The notes beneath the pieces are model-generated. The model ran no database searches. It worked only from the letters and a program-made list of their open reading frames with translations, and had not been told where the DNA came from. From Paraferrimonas sp. SM1919 (GTDB lineage: Bacteria; Pseudomonadota; Gammaproteobacteria; Enterobacterales; Shewanellaceae), in NCBI RefSeq assembly GCF_010993985.1, contig NZ_WINH01000001.1, positions 124,001 through 188,000 of the forward strand: 64,000 bases of DNA, in the 5' to 3' direction. Below, in pieces: positions 1-8,600 of this stretch. A program made the translations under genes and the position numbers. Every line of letters begins with the position of its first letter. Position 1 is the stretch's first letter.

Positions 1-1
1 A

Positions 2-616
2 AAGAATGTGGCTAACTTTATTATCAATTCGACTGAAAGTTTAACCTTCGATTTGGCTAATGGTGGTCAGTTAACAGACCCTTCTACCGGTAACGATGCT
101 GATAATCCAGATGCCGCTGATGGTATTGCTGTGTTTACTAATACTCTGCCTAATAACAGTGAATCTGCGGTTGTTTCAGGCTGGGAATTAGCGGCACAAC
201 ATACTTTTGATTCTGGCTTTGGCTTTATTGCCAACGCCACGCTTGCTGACAGTAATGCCGATCTGGATGCAGCGGATATCACTCAGAAGTTTGCGCTTAC
301 AGGCCTTAGTGATTCATACAACTTAGTTGGATTCTATGAAAATGGTCCGATTCAATTACGTTTAGCCTACAACTGGCGTGATCAATTTGTTCAGTCATTA
401 ACCCAAACTAACGGTGATGGAGTGACAATTGTTGAGGATTATGCGCAGTTAGATGCCAGTGGTAGCTATAGCTTCAATGACAACATCTCAATATTCTTTG
501 AAGGTATTAACTTAACTAAAGAGTATATCCATAAACGCGGTCGCTTTGACAATCATTTGCTATTGATTGAAGACAGCGGACGTCGCTTTGCTGTTGGTAT
601 ACGCGGTTCATTTTAA
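2..616 (+). CDS. TonB-dependent receptor, C-terminal part (5' end outside window)
   Basis: The reading frame is open to the left edge, so this is the last ~204 residues of a larger outer-membrane receptor. It shows the end of a 22-strand barrel: alternating beta-strand sequence, the segment AYNWRDQF, the segment FFEGINLTKEYIHKRGR, and a terminal aromatic residue (RGSF) typical of outer-membrane proteins. The same landmarks (GLSD, AYNWRDKF, EGINILN) occur in the complete receptor at 14753-17635, so the two are paralogues of the TonB-Xanth-Caul type. Such receptors import oligosaccharides or other large nutrients using TonB energy. The halogenase, SapC-like and DUF6445 genes follow in the same direction after a stem-loop, a neighbourhood seen repeatedly for this receptor class. 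The ligand cannot be read from this fragment. Confidence 0.9.
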   Translation, partial: KNVANFIINSTESLTFDLANGGQLTDPSTGNDADNPDAADGIAVFTNTLPNNSESAVVSGWELAAQHTFDSGFGFIANATLADSNADLDAADITQKFALTGLSDSYNLVGFYENGPIQLRLAYNWRDQFVQSLTQTNGDGVTIVEDYAQLDASGSYSFNDNISIFFEGINLTKEYIHKRGRFDNHLLLIEDSGRRFAVGIRGSF

Positions 617-630
617 ATAGGAAACTGCTA

Positions 631-671
631 ATGCCATCACAGGTTAACTCAATTATAACCTGTGATGGCAT
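631..671 (+). terminator. Perfect 16-bp stem-loop after the receptor gene
   Basis: ATGCCATCACAGGTTA (631-646) is followed by a 9-nt loop and its exact reverse complement (656-671). It begins 14 bases after the receptor stop codon. There is no T-run on either side, so it could be a weak or factor-assisted terminator, or a 3' stabiliser separating receptor expression from the halogenase genes. It overlaps the longest possible start of the next gene, which argues for a later start there. Confidence 0.6.
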
Positions 672-703
672 CACACTGCCTCTATTGTCGTGAGTATAAA
701 GTC

Positions 704-2284
704 GTGATTGCAAACAATAAAAATAAAAAACAACAGGTCAACACTATAGTAATTGTCGGTGGCGGTAATGCGGGTTGGTTAACCGCTGGACGTATCGCGG
801 CAAAACACAAAACAGGGGTCAAAGTAATATTGGTGGAATCCCCTAATATTGCTCCAATTGGTGTCGGTGAAGGCACTTGGCCGACGATGCGTAGTACCTT
901 AATTGCCTTAGGCATCAGTGAAACTGAATTTATCCGCCATTGTAATGTGACCTTTAAACAAGGTGCCAAATTTGCAAAATGGGTTGATGGCAGCAATGCT
1001 GATTTCTATTACCACCCGTTGGTATTACCCCAAGGGTTCACACAAGGGGACATCGCCTCTTATTGGATTGAGAAAAATCGCATGGCGATGCAAAAAAACA
1101 GCAACGGCCAATCTGATTCTTTTTCTCAACAAGTTTGCTATCAAGAGGCCATATGTGAATTAGGTTTAGGGCCGAAAACAATTCGTACACCGGAATATGA
1201 TGCCATTGCCAATTACGCCTATCACCTCGATTCCGCAAAATTCACCAGTTTCTTACAACAGCATTGCACTGAAAAACTTGGGGTTACCCATATATTAGAC
1301 GATGTGTTAGATGTTAATGCAGCCGAAAATGGCGATATTGCCTCCGTTGCTACTGCTAACAATGGTAATATTTTCGGTGATTTATTTGTTGATTGTAGTG
1401 GTTTTAAATCACTGCTATTAGGCAAGCATTTTAATATTGGCTTCAAATCTTGCTCTGATGTGTTATTTATCGATACTGCCCTAGCTGTGCAAGTTCCCTA
1501 TGACAATGACCAGCAGGATATTGCATCCCATACAATTTCAACAGCTCAAGAAGCTGGCTGGATTTGGGATATTGGCTTACAACAACGACGTGGTGTGGGT
1601 TATGTTTATTCCAGTAGGCACTCTAGCGAGGCTCGAGCCATTGAGCAATTAGCAAATTATCTCAACCAAGATGCTAATTCCTTGCAAATAAAGAAAATTC
1701 CAATTGTCAGTGGTCATCGACAAAAGTTTTGGCATAAAAACTGTGTGGCGGTGGGATTATCGGCGGGATTTTTAGAGCCTTTAGAGGCCTCCGCATTGGT
1801 ATTAGTCGAAATGTCCGCCGAGATGATTAGCAGTCAACTGCCAGCAACTCGCTCCAGTATGGATATTGTTGCGAAAAGGTTTAATGAGACTTTTTTATAT
1901 CGTTGGCAAAAAATAATCGATTTCCTCAAGCTGCATTATATTCTCAGTAAGCGCACGGATAATGCCTTTTGGACAGACAATAGAAAAATTGAAAGCATCC
2001 CAGAGTCCCTTCAAGAACTTCTTGAGTTATGGCAATTTAGGCCACCAGCGGATTGTGACTTTACAAGTAATAATGAAGTTTTTCCAGCGGCCAGTTACCA
2101 GTATATTTTATATGGGATGGGCTTTGAAAAAATGCATCAACCGTCCCCTCATTTATTAGATAACTGGGATTTTGCAGAACGACAATTCGAAAAAAATAAA
2201 CAAATGATCATGCAAGCAAGCAAGCTCCCTAATCATCGCCAACTCATCGATAGCATCAAGCAATTCGGTCTAAGTAACCTTTAA
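704..2284 (+). CDS. FAD-dependent halogenase of the tryptophan halogenase family
   Basis: A flavin-dependent halogenase-like protein of about 526 residues. It has an N-terminal FAD-binding GGGNAGWLTAG motif, a GVGEGTWP motif, the FKQGAKFAKW segment where the family's catalytic lysine is expected, and FLEPLEAS near the C-terminal third. The family signature WxWxIP appears as WIWDIG, so its proline is replaced. Members use reduced flavin, oxygen and halide to make hypohalous acid that halogenates an aromatic substrate. Genes of this subfamily beside TonB receptors have no established natural substrate. An open frame extends to GTG at 662, but that start lies inside a stem-loop; GTG 704 is preferred, with only a weak ribosome site. 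It is probably co-transcribed with the SapC-like and DUF6445 genes, 21 and 2 bases apart. Confidence 0.85.
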   Translation: MIANNKNKKQQVNTIVIVGGGNAGWLTAGRIAAKHKTGVKVILVESPNIAPIGVGEGTWPTMRSTLIALGISETEFIRHCNVTFKQGAKFAKWVDGSNADFYYHPLVLPQGFTQGDIASYWIEKNRMAMQKNSNGQSDSFSQQVCYQEAICELGLGPKTIRTPEYDAIANYAYHLDSAKFTSFLQQHCTEKLGVTHILDDVLDVNAAENGDIASVATANNGNIFGDLFVDCSGFKSLLLGKHFNIGFKSCSDVLFIDTALAVQVPYDNDQQDIASHTISTAQEAGWIWDIGLQQRRGVGYVYSSRHSSEARAIEQLANYLNQDANSLQIKKIPIVSGHRQKFWHKNCVAVGLSAGFLEPLEASALVLVEMSAEMISSQLPATRSSMDIVAKRFNETFLYRWQKIIDFLKLHYILSKRTDNAFWTDNRKIESIPESLQELLELWQFRPPADCDFTSNNEVFPAASYQYILYGMGFEKMHQPSPHLLDNWDFAERQFEKNKQMIMQASKLPNHRQLIDSIKQFGLSNL

Positions 2285-2305
2285 CCATAATAAAGAGTAA
2301 AATTC

Positions 2306-3025
2306 ATGTCACATTTAGTTCAGGTTAATTATGATTTTCACCATCACTTAAAAATCGATCCCACTCTGGCGCATTTATCAGCGGCTGATGTTCATTTAAT
2401 GCCAATTGTTGTTCAGGAGTTTATCAATATCGCCAGCCAATCCCCTATCGTCATCACTAAAGATGGCGATACCGGACAATTTGGCTTTAGTGCATTACTC
2501 GGCTTTGCTGAAAAGCAAAACCTATTTTTCCGTGATGGCCAATGGCAGGGTTTATATCTGCCTTTACAAATCCAACGTCAGCCTTTTTTTATCGAGCAAG
2601 TCAGTCAAGAGAATTTCGCCGTTTGCATTAATATTGATAGCCCTATGATTGTTTCTGAACACCATAACCAACAACAATTACAAAGGTTATTCATTGATGG
2701 AGGGCAGGAAAGTTCATACCTGAGCAATGCAAAACAATGTCTTGGGCAATTGCTGCAAGGTGAAATTGATAATAAAAACTTGATGGAAGCATTGCTTGAA
2801 GCCCAATTGATCCAACCACTTTCTTTAGAGATTACCTTTGTCGACAACAGTAAAACTCGCCTTAATGGCCTGTACACGATTGATCAAGATAAACTAGCAA
2901 AACTGCCAGATTCAAAAGTTAACGAACTGCATAAGGCTGAGTTATTGCAACCGATCTACACCATGATCACATCCCTTGGACAAATGTATCGTCTGATTGA
3001 TAAACAAAATCAGCGCCTAGGATAA
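2306..3025 (+). CDS. SapC-like family protein
   Basis: A 239-residue protein recognised as SapC-like from LSAADVHLMPIVVQEF near the start, SPIVITKDGDTGQFGFSALLGF, and the segment QWQGLYLPLQIQRQPFF. The name comes from a Campylobacter surface-layer locus. The function of the family in bacteria with TonB receptors is not established. No signal peptide or membrane segment is visible, so it is probably cytoplasmic. An AAGAG ribosome site precedes the ATG. It sits between the halogenase and DUF6445 genes with very short gaps, so the three are likely one operon. The family call is fairly secure, the role is not. Confidence 0.75.
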   Translation: MSHLVQVNYDFHHHLKIDPTLAHLSAADVHLMPIVVQEFINIASQSPIVITKDGDTGQFGFSALLGFAEKQNLFFRDGQWQGLYLPLQIQRQPFFIEQVSQENFAVCINIDSPMIVSEHHNQQQLQRLFIDGGQESSYLSNAKQCLGQLLQGEIDNKNLMEALLEAQLIQPLSLEITFVDNSKTRLNGLYTIDQDKLAKLPDSKVNELHKAELLQPIYTMITSLGQMYRLIDKQNQRLG

Positions 3026-3027
3026 AC

Positions 3028-3744
3028 ATGAACGCTGACGACATTAAATTGAACCCGCAATTGCGCCATCAGTTGCAATATGTAGGAACAGAGCGGGTTC
3101 CGGTGATTGTTATTGATGATGCTGTAGAGGATTATGACTCGTTGTTAACTCTCGCTGGTCAAGGGTCAGAATATCAGACACAGAGTAACGATTTTTATCC
3201 TGGAATACGCAAACCCATACAGGCTAATTATATCCAGCAGCTATGTGAAGATTTGTTGCCTGTATTGCAAACCAGCTTCAACTTAAGCAATTGCACAACC
3301 TCTAACCTATTATTATCGGCATTTTCCATTGCCACCACCCAGCCACATCAGTTGCGACCAATCCAAACTGTGCCGCATTTTGATACCACTGCTAACAATC
3401 AACTTGCTATAGTGCATTACCTCTGTGAGCCAGAGCATGGGGGAACCTCTTTTTATCGGCATAGGCAAACTGGCTTCGAGCGGATTTCAGAGCCTCGTCT
3501 AGAGCAATATTCAAAGCAACTCAAACAGCAAGCGGTCCAACATAGATTGCACCTTAATCCTAGCTACATCAACGGTAGTAATGAATTGTTTGAGTGCACT
3601 GCAACTATCGCTGCGACGCCCAACCGTCTCATCATCTACCCAAGTAACTGTTTGCACTCTGGCGACATTCAAGCTAAGACCGGGCTATCCGCAAGCCCAC
3701 TAACAGGTAGACTCACTACCAGCAGTTTTATCGAAATGGTTTGA
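3028..3744 (+). CDS. DUF6445 family protein, possible 2-oxoglutarate/Fe(II) oxygenase
   Basis: A 238-residue protein that starts two bases after the SapC-like stop codon, with AGGA as ribosome site. It resembles DUF6445 proteins found with TonB receptors and tryptophan halogenase homologues. The order of residues fits a non-haem iron(II)/2-oxoglutarate oxygenase: H117-x-D119 in VPHFD, H210 in CLHSGD, and R228 in GRLTT. These could be two His plus one Asp ligands and the 2-oxoglutarate-binding Arg. The H-to-R spacing (18) is longer than in many such enzymes, so this is inference. No signal peptide is seen. It may modify the same molecule as the halogenase or act in sensing the imported nutrient. 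Confidence 0.65.
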   Translation: MNADDIKLNPQLRHQLQYVGTERVPVIVIDDAVEDYDSLLTLAGQGSEYQTQSNDFYPGIRKPIQANYIQQLCEDLLPVLQTSFNLSNCTTSNLLLSAFSIATTQPHQLRPIQTVPHFDTTANNQLAIVHYLCEPEHGGTSFYRHRQTGFERISEPRLEQYSKQLKQQAVQHRLHLNPSYINGSNELFECTATIAATPNRLIIYPSNCLHSGDIQAKTGLSASPLTGRLTTSSFIEMV

Positions 3745-3864
3745 GGTGAATATTAACTGCACTCAAAATTAACATTTAGGAAGTAAAATTTTGGTTAACG
3801 TAAATTACTTCCCTGGGATTTCCTAAGCTCGTAGCATCGCCTTGAGAATTAAACGGAGATCCCC

Positions 3865-4149
3865 ATGAAAAAGCTAACATTGCTGCTTACTGTATTATCT
3901 TTTAATAGTTTTGCCGAAGTGGTTGATAAAGACGCTTATGCCTGCTTAATGCCTGAAACCGTTCAGGCCATAAATGAAGCTAAAGCGATGTCAGACACAT
4001 ACCGTGTAGCGGCGTTACTCGATGAAGAGTGTGTTGAAATTGATGAAGGCACCAGCGTGCAGGTAGTGAGTGAAGGTGTTGAGGTTTCGGGTATCCACTA
4101 CATGGGCGACACCATGTGGATTGATGATGACGTATTAGAAGACTTCTAA
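3865..4149 (+). CDS. Small secreted protein, unknown
   Basis: A 94-residue precursor with a clear signal peptide (MKKLTLLLTVLSFNSFA, cleavage expected after SFA) preceded by a GGAG ribosome site. The mature part is acidic, has two cysteines (in YACLMP and EECVEID) that could form one disulfide in the periplasm, and repeated short beta-like stretches (VQVVSEGVEVSGIHY). It is followed by its own terminator. I do not recognise a family. It is likely a stand-alone gene because about 120 bases separate it from the DUF6445 gene. Confidence 0.6.
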   Translation: MKKLTLLLTVLSFNSFAEVVDKDAYACLMPETVQAINEAKAMSDTYRVAALLDEECVEIDEGTSVQVVSEGVEVSGIHYMGDTMWIDDDVLEDF

Positions 4150-4178
4150 GCGAATACATCTAAGCACACTAAAAGCTT

Positions 4179-4216
4179 AAAGCGCTGCCCCACTGCTTGT
4201 CCCGGACAGCGCTTTT
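4179..4216. terminator. Stem-loop terminator between convergent genes
   Basis: AAAGCGCTG (4179-4187) pairs with CAGCGCTTT (4207-4215) across a 19-nt loop, followed by T-rich sequence on the plus strand. It serves the rightward gene ending at 4149 and may also serve the leftward gene starting at 4622. Confidence 0.65.
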
Positions 4217-4238
4217 CTATAGTAAGGTGCTACCGCCC

Positions 4239-4622
4239 CTAATGATTAGGGTTCAGACAAGAATATTGCTCTAATAACATAAGTACCAGTGTGGTTTCTG
4301 CCGAGCTTGGTTTGGCGCTTAATACTCCTTTGTCTGCTTTAGATTGCATTTGTACTAGCACCTGCTGCTGGATCTGTTCAAAAGATTTATTGCCCTCTTC
4401 AGATGATAAACAGGCTAACGCTTTTGGGCCTGAAGCGGTCAGCGTTCTCGAAACCATCAAGCCAGTAAATGCGCCTTTAAGTGCGCCAACACAGTACTTT
4501 TGTTGGGCCTGATTACTGTTATTTAATTGACAGTTTTTCAAGTAATCCTGAGCGCTCCATTCAAATGCCTTTGCTTGAGTTGCGATGACAGCACTTATTA
4601 AAATTATCAGTATCTTTTTCAT
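4239..4622 (-). CDS. Rap1a/Tai-like periplasmic protein
   Basis: A 127-residue precursor with signal peptide MKKILIILISAVIATQAKA. The mature protein has a pattern I associate with the Rap1a/Tai immunity fold: a central YCVGALKGAFTGL helix, four cysteines (KNCQ, KYCVG, LACLS, YSCLN), and a C-terminal helix ending in a Cys. Proteins of this fold neutralise type VI secretion amidase effectors in the periplasm, but many members are far from any toxin. No effector gene adjoins it here, so an immunity role is unproven. It is convergent with the small secreted protein at 3865-4149. Confidence 0.5.
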   Translation of the reverse strand: MKKILIILISAVIATQAKAFEWSAQDYLKNCQLNNSNQAQQKYCVGALKGAFTGLMVSRTLTASGPKALACLSSEEGNKSFEQIQQQVLVQMQSKADKGVLSAKPSSAETTLVLMLLEQYSCLNPNH

Positions 4623-4764
4623 TTTTTAATCTACATACATAACCATGTTGCTTAACCATAATCACTGAAAGTCTGTCTGGCAATAACCCTTTTATCGATA
4701 AACTGGCATTATTTAAGAAATTACATAGACTTAGTTTAATTTAAATTAAATCAAAGGGCTTAAA

Positions 4765-5220
4765 ATGAAAATAACCGCGCATTTCATAACGGCACTTATC
4801 ATTACCACATCGACAATGATAAGTGCCCAAGAGAGTGATTCGGATCAACTGTTGCTGGGAGATTGGCAGTGTCGCTACGATATTATGGGTTTTAAAGATA
4901 CCGCTCATCTTAGTTATCGTAGTGATCATACTATGACTGGCAGCTTTGACTTTGTTTACCCTGGTATGCATGGCAAAGGGGCTTTTGGTCTTAGTTTAGA
5001 TGTCGAGGGTAACTGGAAGATCCTTAATGGCTTTTTAGTTGAAGACTATAAACCCAATAAAACTCGCTTAAATATTGCCTATGGCTTCACCCCTGAAGAT
5101 AACAATCGCTTTCAAGGTGATGGGTTAATGAAAAATAAAGCTGAAATTTTGGCGTTAACTAAAAATGAGCTGGTACTAAAAGAACAAGACGGTAATCGCA
5201 CCAGTTGCAACCGTGGCTGA
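4765..5220 (+). CDS. Secreted lipocalin-like protein, unknown
   Basis: A 151-residue precursor with signal peptide ending near SAQ (residues 1-22) and an AAGGG ribosome site. The mature part opens with LLGDWQCRYD and continues with alternating beta strands, a layout similar to small lipocalin-like beta-barrel domains. Two cysteines (WQCRYD near the start and TSCNRG at the very end) could close the barrel by a disulfide. I do not recognise a named family and propose no function. It stands alone, followed by a stem-loop at 5240-5259. Confidence 0.55.
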   Translation: MKITAHFITALIITTSTMISAQESDSDQLLLGDWQCRYDIMGFKDTAHLSYRSDHTMTGSFDFVYPGMHGKGAFGLSLDVEGNWKILNGFLVEDYKPNKTRLNIAYGFTPEDNNRFQGDGLMKNKAEILALTKNELVLKEQDGNRTSCNRG

Positions 5221-5239
5221 TATTGGCTGTGACATAAAA

Positions 5240-5259
5240 GCCAGCTCTTATGAGCTGGC
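5240..5259 (-). terminator. Stem-loop with T-run on the minus strand
   Basis: GCCAGCTC (5240-5247), loop TTAT, GAGCTGGC (5252-5259): a perfect 8-bp stem. The T-run (TTTTATG) lies on the minus strand, yet no leftward gene enters it. For the rightward gene ending at 5220 it has the stem but no T-run. Confidence 0.5.
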
Positions 5260-5612
5260 ACAGCTACTATTTAAACGGCTCACATTCAGCATAAAAGTAT
5301 CTACCATCATCTTAATTAGCATGACCCATTGACGCATGGTGTGCTGTCCTCGCATTCACCGTTAAAAGTATAACTCAAACACTGTAAGGCTATATTCAGA
5401 ATCCTCGCAAGCCCCACAACAACCAATCACCCGAACTCACCACCAAAAACAGCTCATAACACTCACAAACAACAACACAACAGAGTGATACACCAACACT
5501 AGAGCAAAAAAACACAATAAAAACCAACGGCTCATTTTATTTATTCAAAGGTATCAATTAGTCGCCATATTTCTTTGAAACCAATAGTTATAACCTTTAA
5601 GGGTAAATTAAT
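5260..5612 (+). other. Non-coding region upstream of the polysaccharide lyase-like gene
   Basis: No gene seen. The stretch about 5400-5530 is strikingly poor in G and rich in A and C on the plus strand (many CAACAA and ACACAA units). It would give an almost unstructured leader if transcribed. The promoter of the 5613 gene should lie here, but I could not pick it with confidence. Confidence 0.5.
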
Positions 5613-8600
5613 ATGGGTACATATAAGTACAATAAAACCTTTGCAGCTTTAGTTAGCCTTATCTCTTGCTATGGCTATGCTGGCAATTACCAGGTTGAGT
5701 TTGAAGACTACGATAATGGTGGCCAAACCGTAGGATATTTTGATAGCACCACAGGAAACAGTGGCAGTAAATACCGTAGCGATGATGTCGATATCAGAGG
5801 AGATGGTGCAGACGGTTACAGCATAGGCTGGACAGCGGTTGGTGAATACTTAAATTACACCATAAATATAGAAACCGCAGGTAAATATCAGCTTGATGCA
5901 TTGGTTGGGGGAAGCAAAATTGAAAGTATGGCTTTTGATGTTTACTTAACCGATGGTAGTCACCTAGGCACCATTGAATATACTCCCAATATTGCTGACG
6001 TTCGACAATTTCAAACTGAAACTTTATCTGATATATGGCTACCTTCTGGAAACGTGACTTTACAGTTTCGACTAAACAGTGGCAGTTTATCTCTAAATCG
6101 ATTCAGCTTAACCCTTGTTGAAGCCGCCCAAGCTCAAGACATTGCTTTTGGCCCGGGATCAAGCCATGTCAATTACGCCCAAATACCGGGTAAATTTTTA
6201 GCGGCAGACTATAGTGACTACTACGATACCACCGCAGGCAATGCCGGTGGTGCTTATCGTAATGATGATGTCGATATTAAAATGCATTATGGCGAACCGC
6301 ATATTGGCTGGCCAGCTGCTGGTGAACACCTCATCTTTGATGTCACCGCTAAACATGCTGGTGCTTTTGATGCCATTTTTACCGTAGGCTCTAATGCCAC
6401 TTCAGATTTACAGTTTACTTTGCTGGACGAGAGCGACCAAACACTGGCCGTCATGGTATTTAATACTAATGGCGCTGGGGCTTACCAGTTTGACCCTTAT
6501 TTAATGTCAGGGATCACCCTTAAGCAAGGTCGCCAAAAATTAAAGCTTCGCTTTGATACCGGCAACTTTCGTCTAACAGACATCGAATTCATCATTGCCA
6601 AAGATACCGATGGCGATGGCGTAGGTGACAGTGTCGATGCTTTTGTTAATGATATCGCTGCTAGCAAAGACAGTGATAATGATGGCTACCCTGACGCCTG
6701 GAACAGCGGTTACAGCGAGCAAGATTCAACAACCGGCCTCAGTTTAGACGCCTTCCCAAATGATCCTACAGAATGGCAAGATACTGATGCTGACGGTGTT
6801 GGTGATAATGCTGATATCTATCCATTATTACCCGATTTATGGCAAGCACCCGTCATCTCAGTTCCCGGAATTATCCAAGCTGAGCACTTTAGAGTGGGGG
6901 CTAATGGTAATGCCTATTACGACAGCACTCTTACTAATTTAAGTGGCCAACATCGACTAGATACCGATGTCGATATCCATTCTGATAATTATTTAGACAA
7001 TGATGGTCGCCCTTCTTTTGGCTTGGGCTATTTAGCTGATGGGGAATGGCTTGAATATGAAATCGATGTTGCGACTTCTGGAGTTTACGGATTAACAGCT
7101 GAAGTCGGTGGCAACCAGCTCACTAACGAAGTTAAGCTTTCATTATTCGCCAATGGCAAAACCACTTCTTTTGGTTATATACCGCTAATCGCTGATAAAC
7201 GCCAATATCAGAAGGTACCAGTAACTCAAGACATTAACTTAGAAGCTGGTAAACAAATCATTCGCTTAACGATTGATGATGCCAATAGCGGATCAATCAA
7301 CTCATTGGAACTCAGCCCTAGAATCGACAGCGATGCTGATGGTGTTTCAGACGCACTTGACGATTTCCCTAATGACCCAAATGAGTGGCAAGATAGCGAT
7401 GGGGATGGCATTGGCGATAATAGCGACGCTTTCCCAAATCACCTTGGGGCAAGTGTTGATAGTGATGGCGATGGTTACCCAGATGCTTGGAACTCTGCTT
7501 GTGACCATCAATGTCAGCTCGATTCAAATCTCAGACTTGATGAGTTACCTAACGACAGCAATAACTATCGCGACAGTGATGGCGATGGCATTGGCGATAA
7601 CGATGATAATCATGATGACCGTTTACTCAATAGTAGCTTTAATCAAGACAGGTTGCTGTTTGAACGTTTTGAAATCAATACTAAAATTGCCAACCAAGAA
7701 AAAGTGATTGGCCGCATTCAACTTGTCGATAACCGTTTCGCACCTGCAACTGCTGTAGAGGCTAATCTTCACTTTACATTATCACGAGATTTGAGTGATC
7801 TATTTGAAATCAAAAATATAAGGGATCACCATGGCAGGCTGTTTGGTGAGTTGTCTTTAAAGGCCGGACATGCTAGTGATTGGGATGCGCTGCACATCGT
7901 CGAGATTCAACTGCATGATGGCAGCGATGTTATTGCTCAAGTAGAAACCTACGTTGAGGCACTAGATACCACTGCTTGGCAACAGTTTAACGGCCAAATT
8001 AAACAATATGTCCTTGATTCTTATCGTATGAATAGCGGCCGTGAATACGATTACTCTTTTGTTTCTAACCAAATAAATGTGCTCAGCCAAAATAGCTATC
8101 AAGTTGATTACAAATATCATTCTACGGCTTCTGGTTGGCAAGCGGACAGCAGCTTAGCAATGGGCTTTTATGAATATAATGACGAATCAAGTTTAGCGAG
8201 CTATGGTCAGTATATTGTGGGTCGTTCCGTTCTGGCTGACGAACTGCAACAATCTGCCTTACACATTGCAGGTCTAGCAACGGCCTACGCAACCTTGCCT
8301 GAGCTCAATTCTGGCAGTGAGCGTAGCCAACTTAAGACCACTTTGCTTAACACCTTAGACGTTTGGCTTGATAAGTTCCCTAGTAGCGACTTTGGGGATT
8401 TTCAAGGGGTCGAGTTTAATGACAGAACCCATGCTTGGAATTTTACCGACCCAATTTCAGGTGCCCTTATCCTATTAGCTGATGATATTTATCAAGATCG
8501 CAACCGTGGTGATGCATTAGCCACTCGGGTATACCAAAAGGCAGCGGACTTCCTGACCCAAGTCAGTTTTGACATGCCAATTCAGCAAGTCGACATTGAT

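Noticed and set aside
662..703. Longer N-terminus of the halogenase from GTG 662
   Set aside because: The codons lie in the right arm of the stem-loop at 631-671 and add residues before the FAD motif that are not expected for the family.
4239..4622. Type VI secretion effector-immunity pair
   Set aside because: Only the Rap1a/Tai-like protein is seen; neither neighbour looks like an amidase effector.
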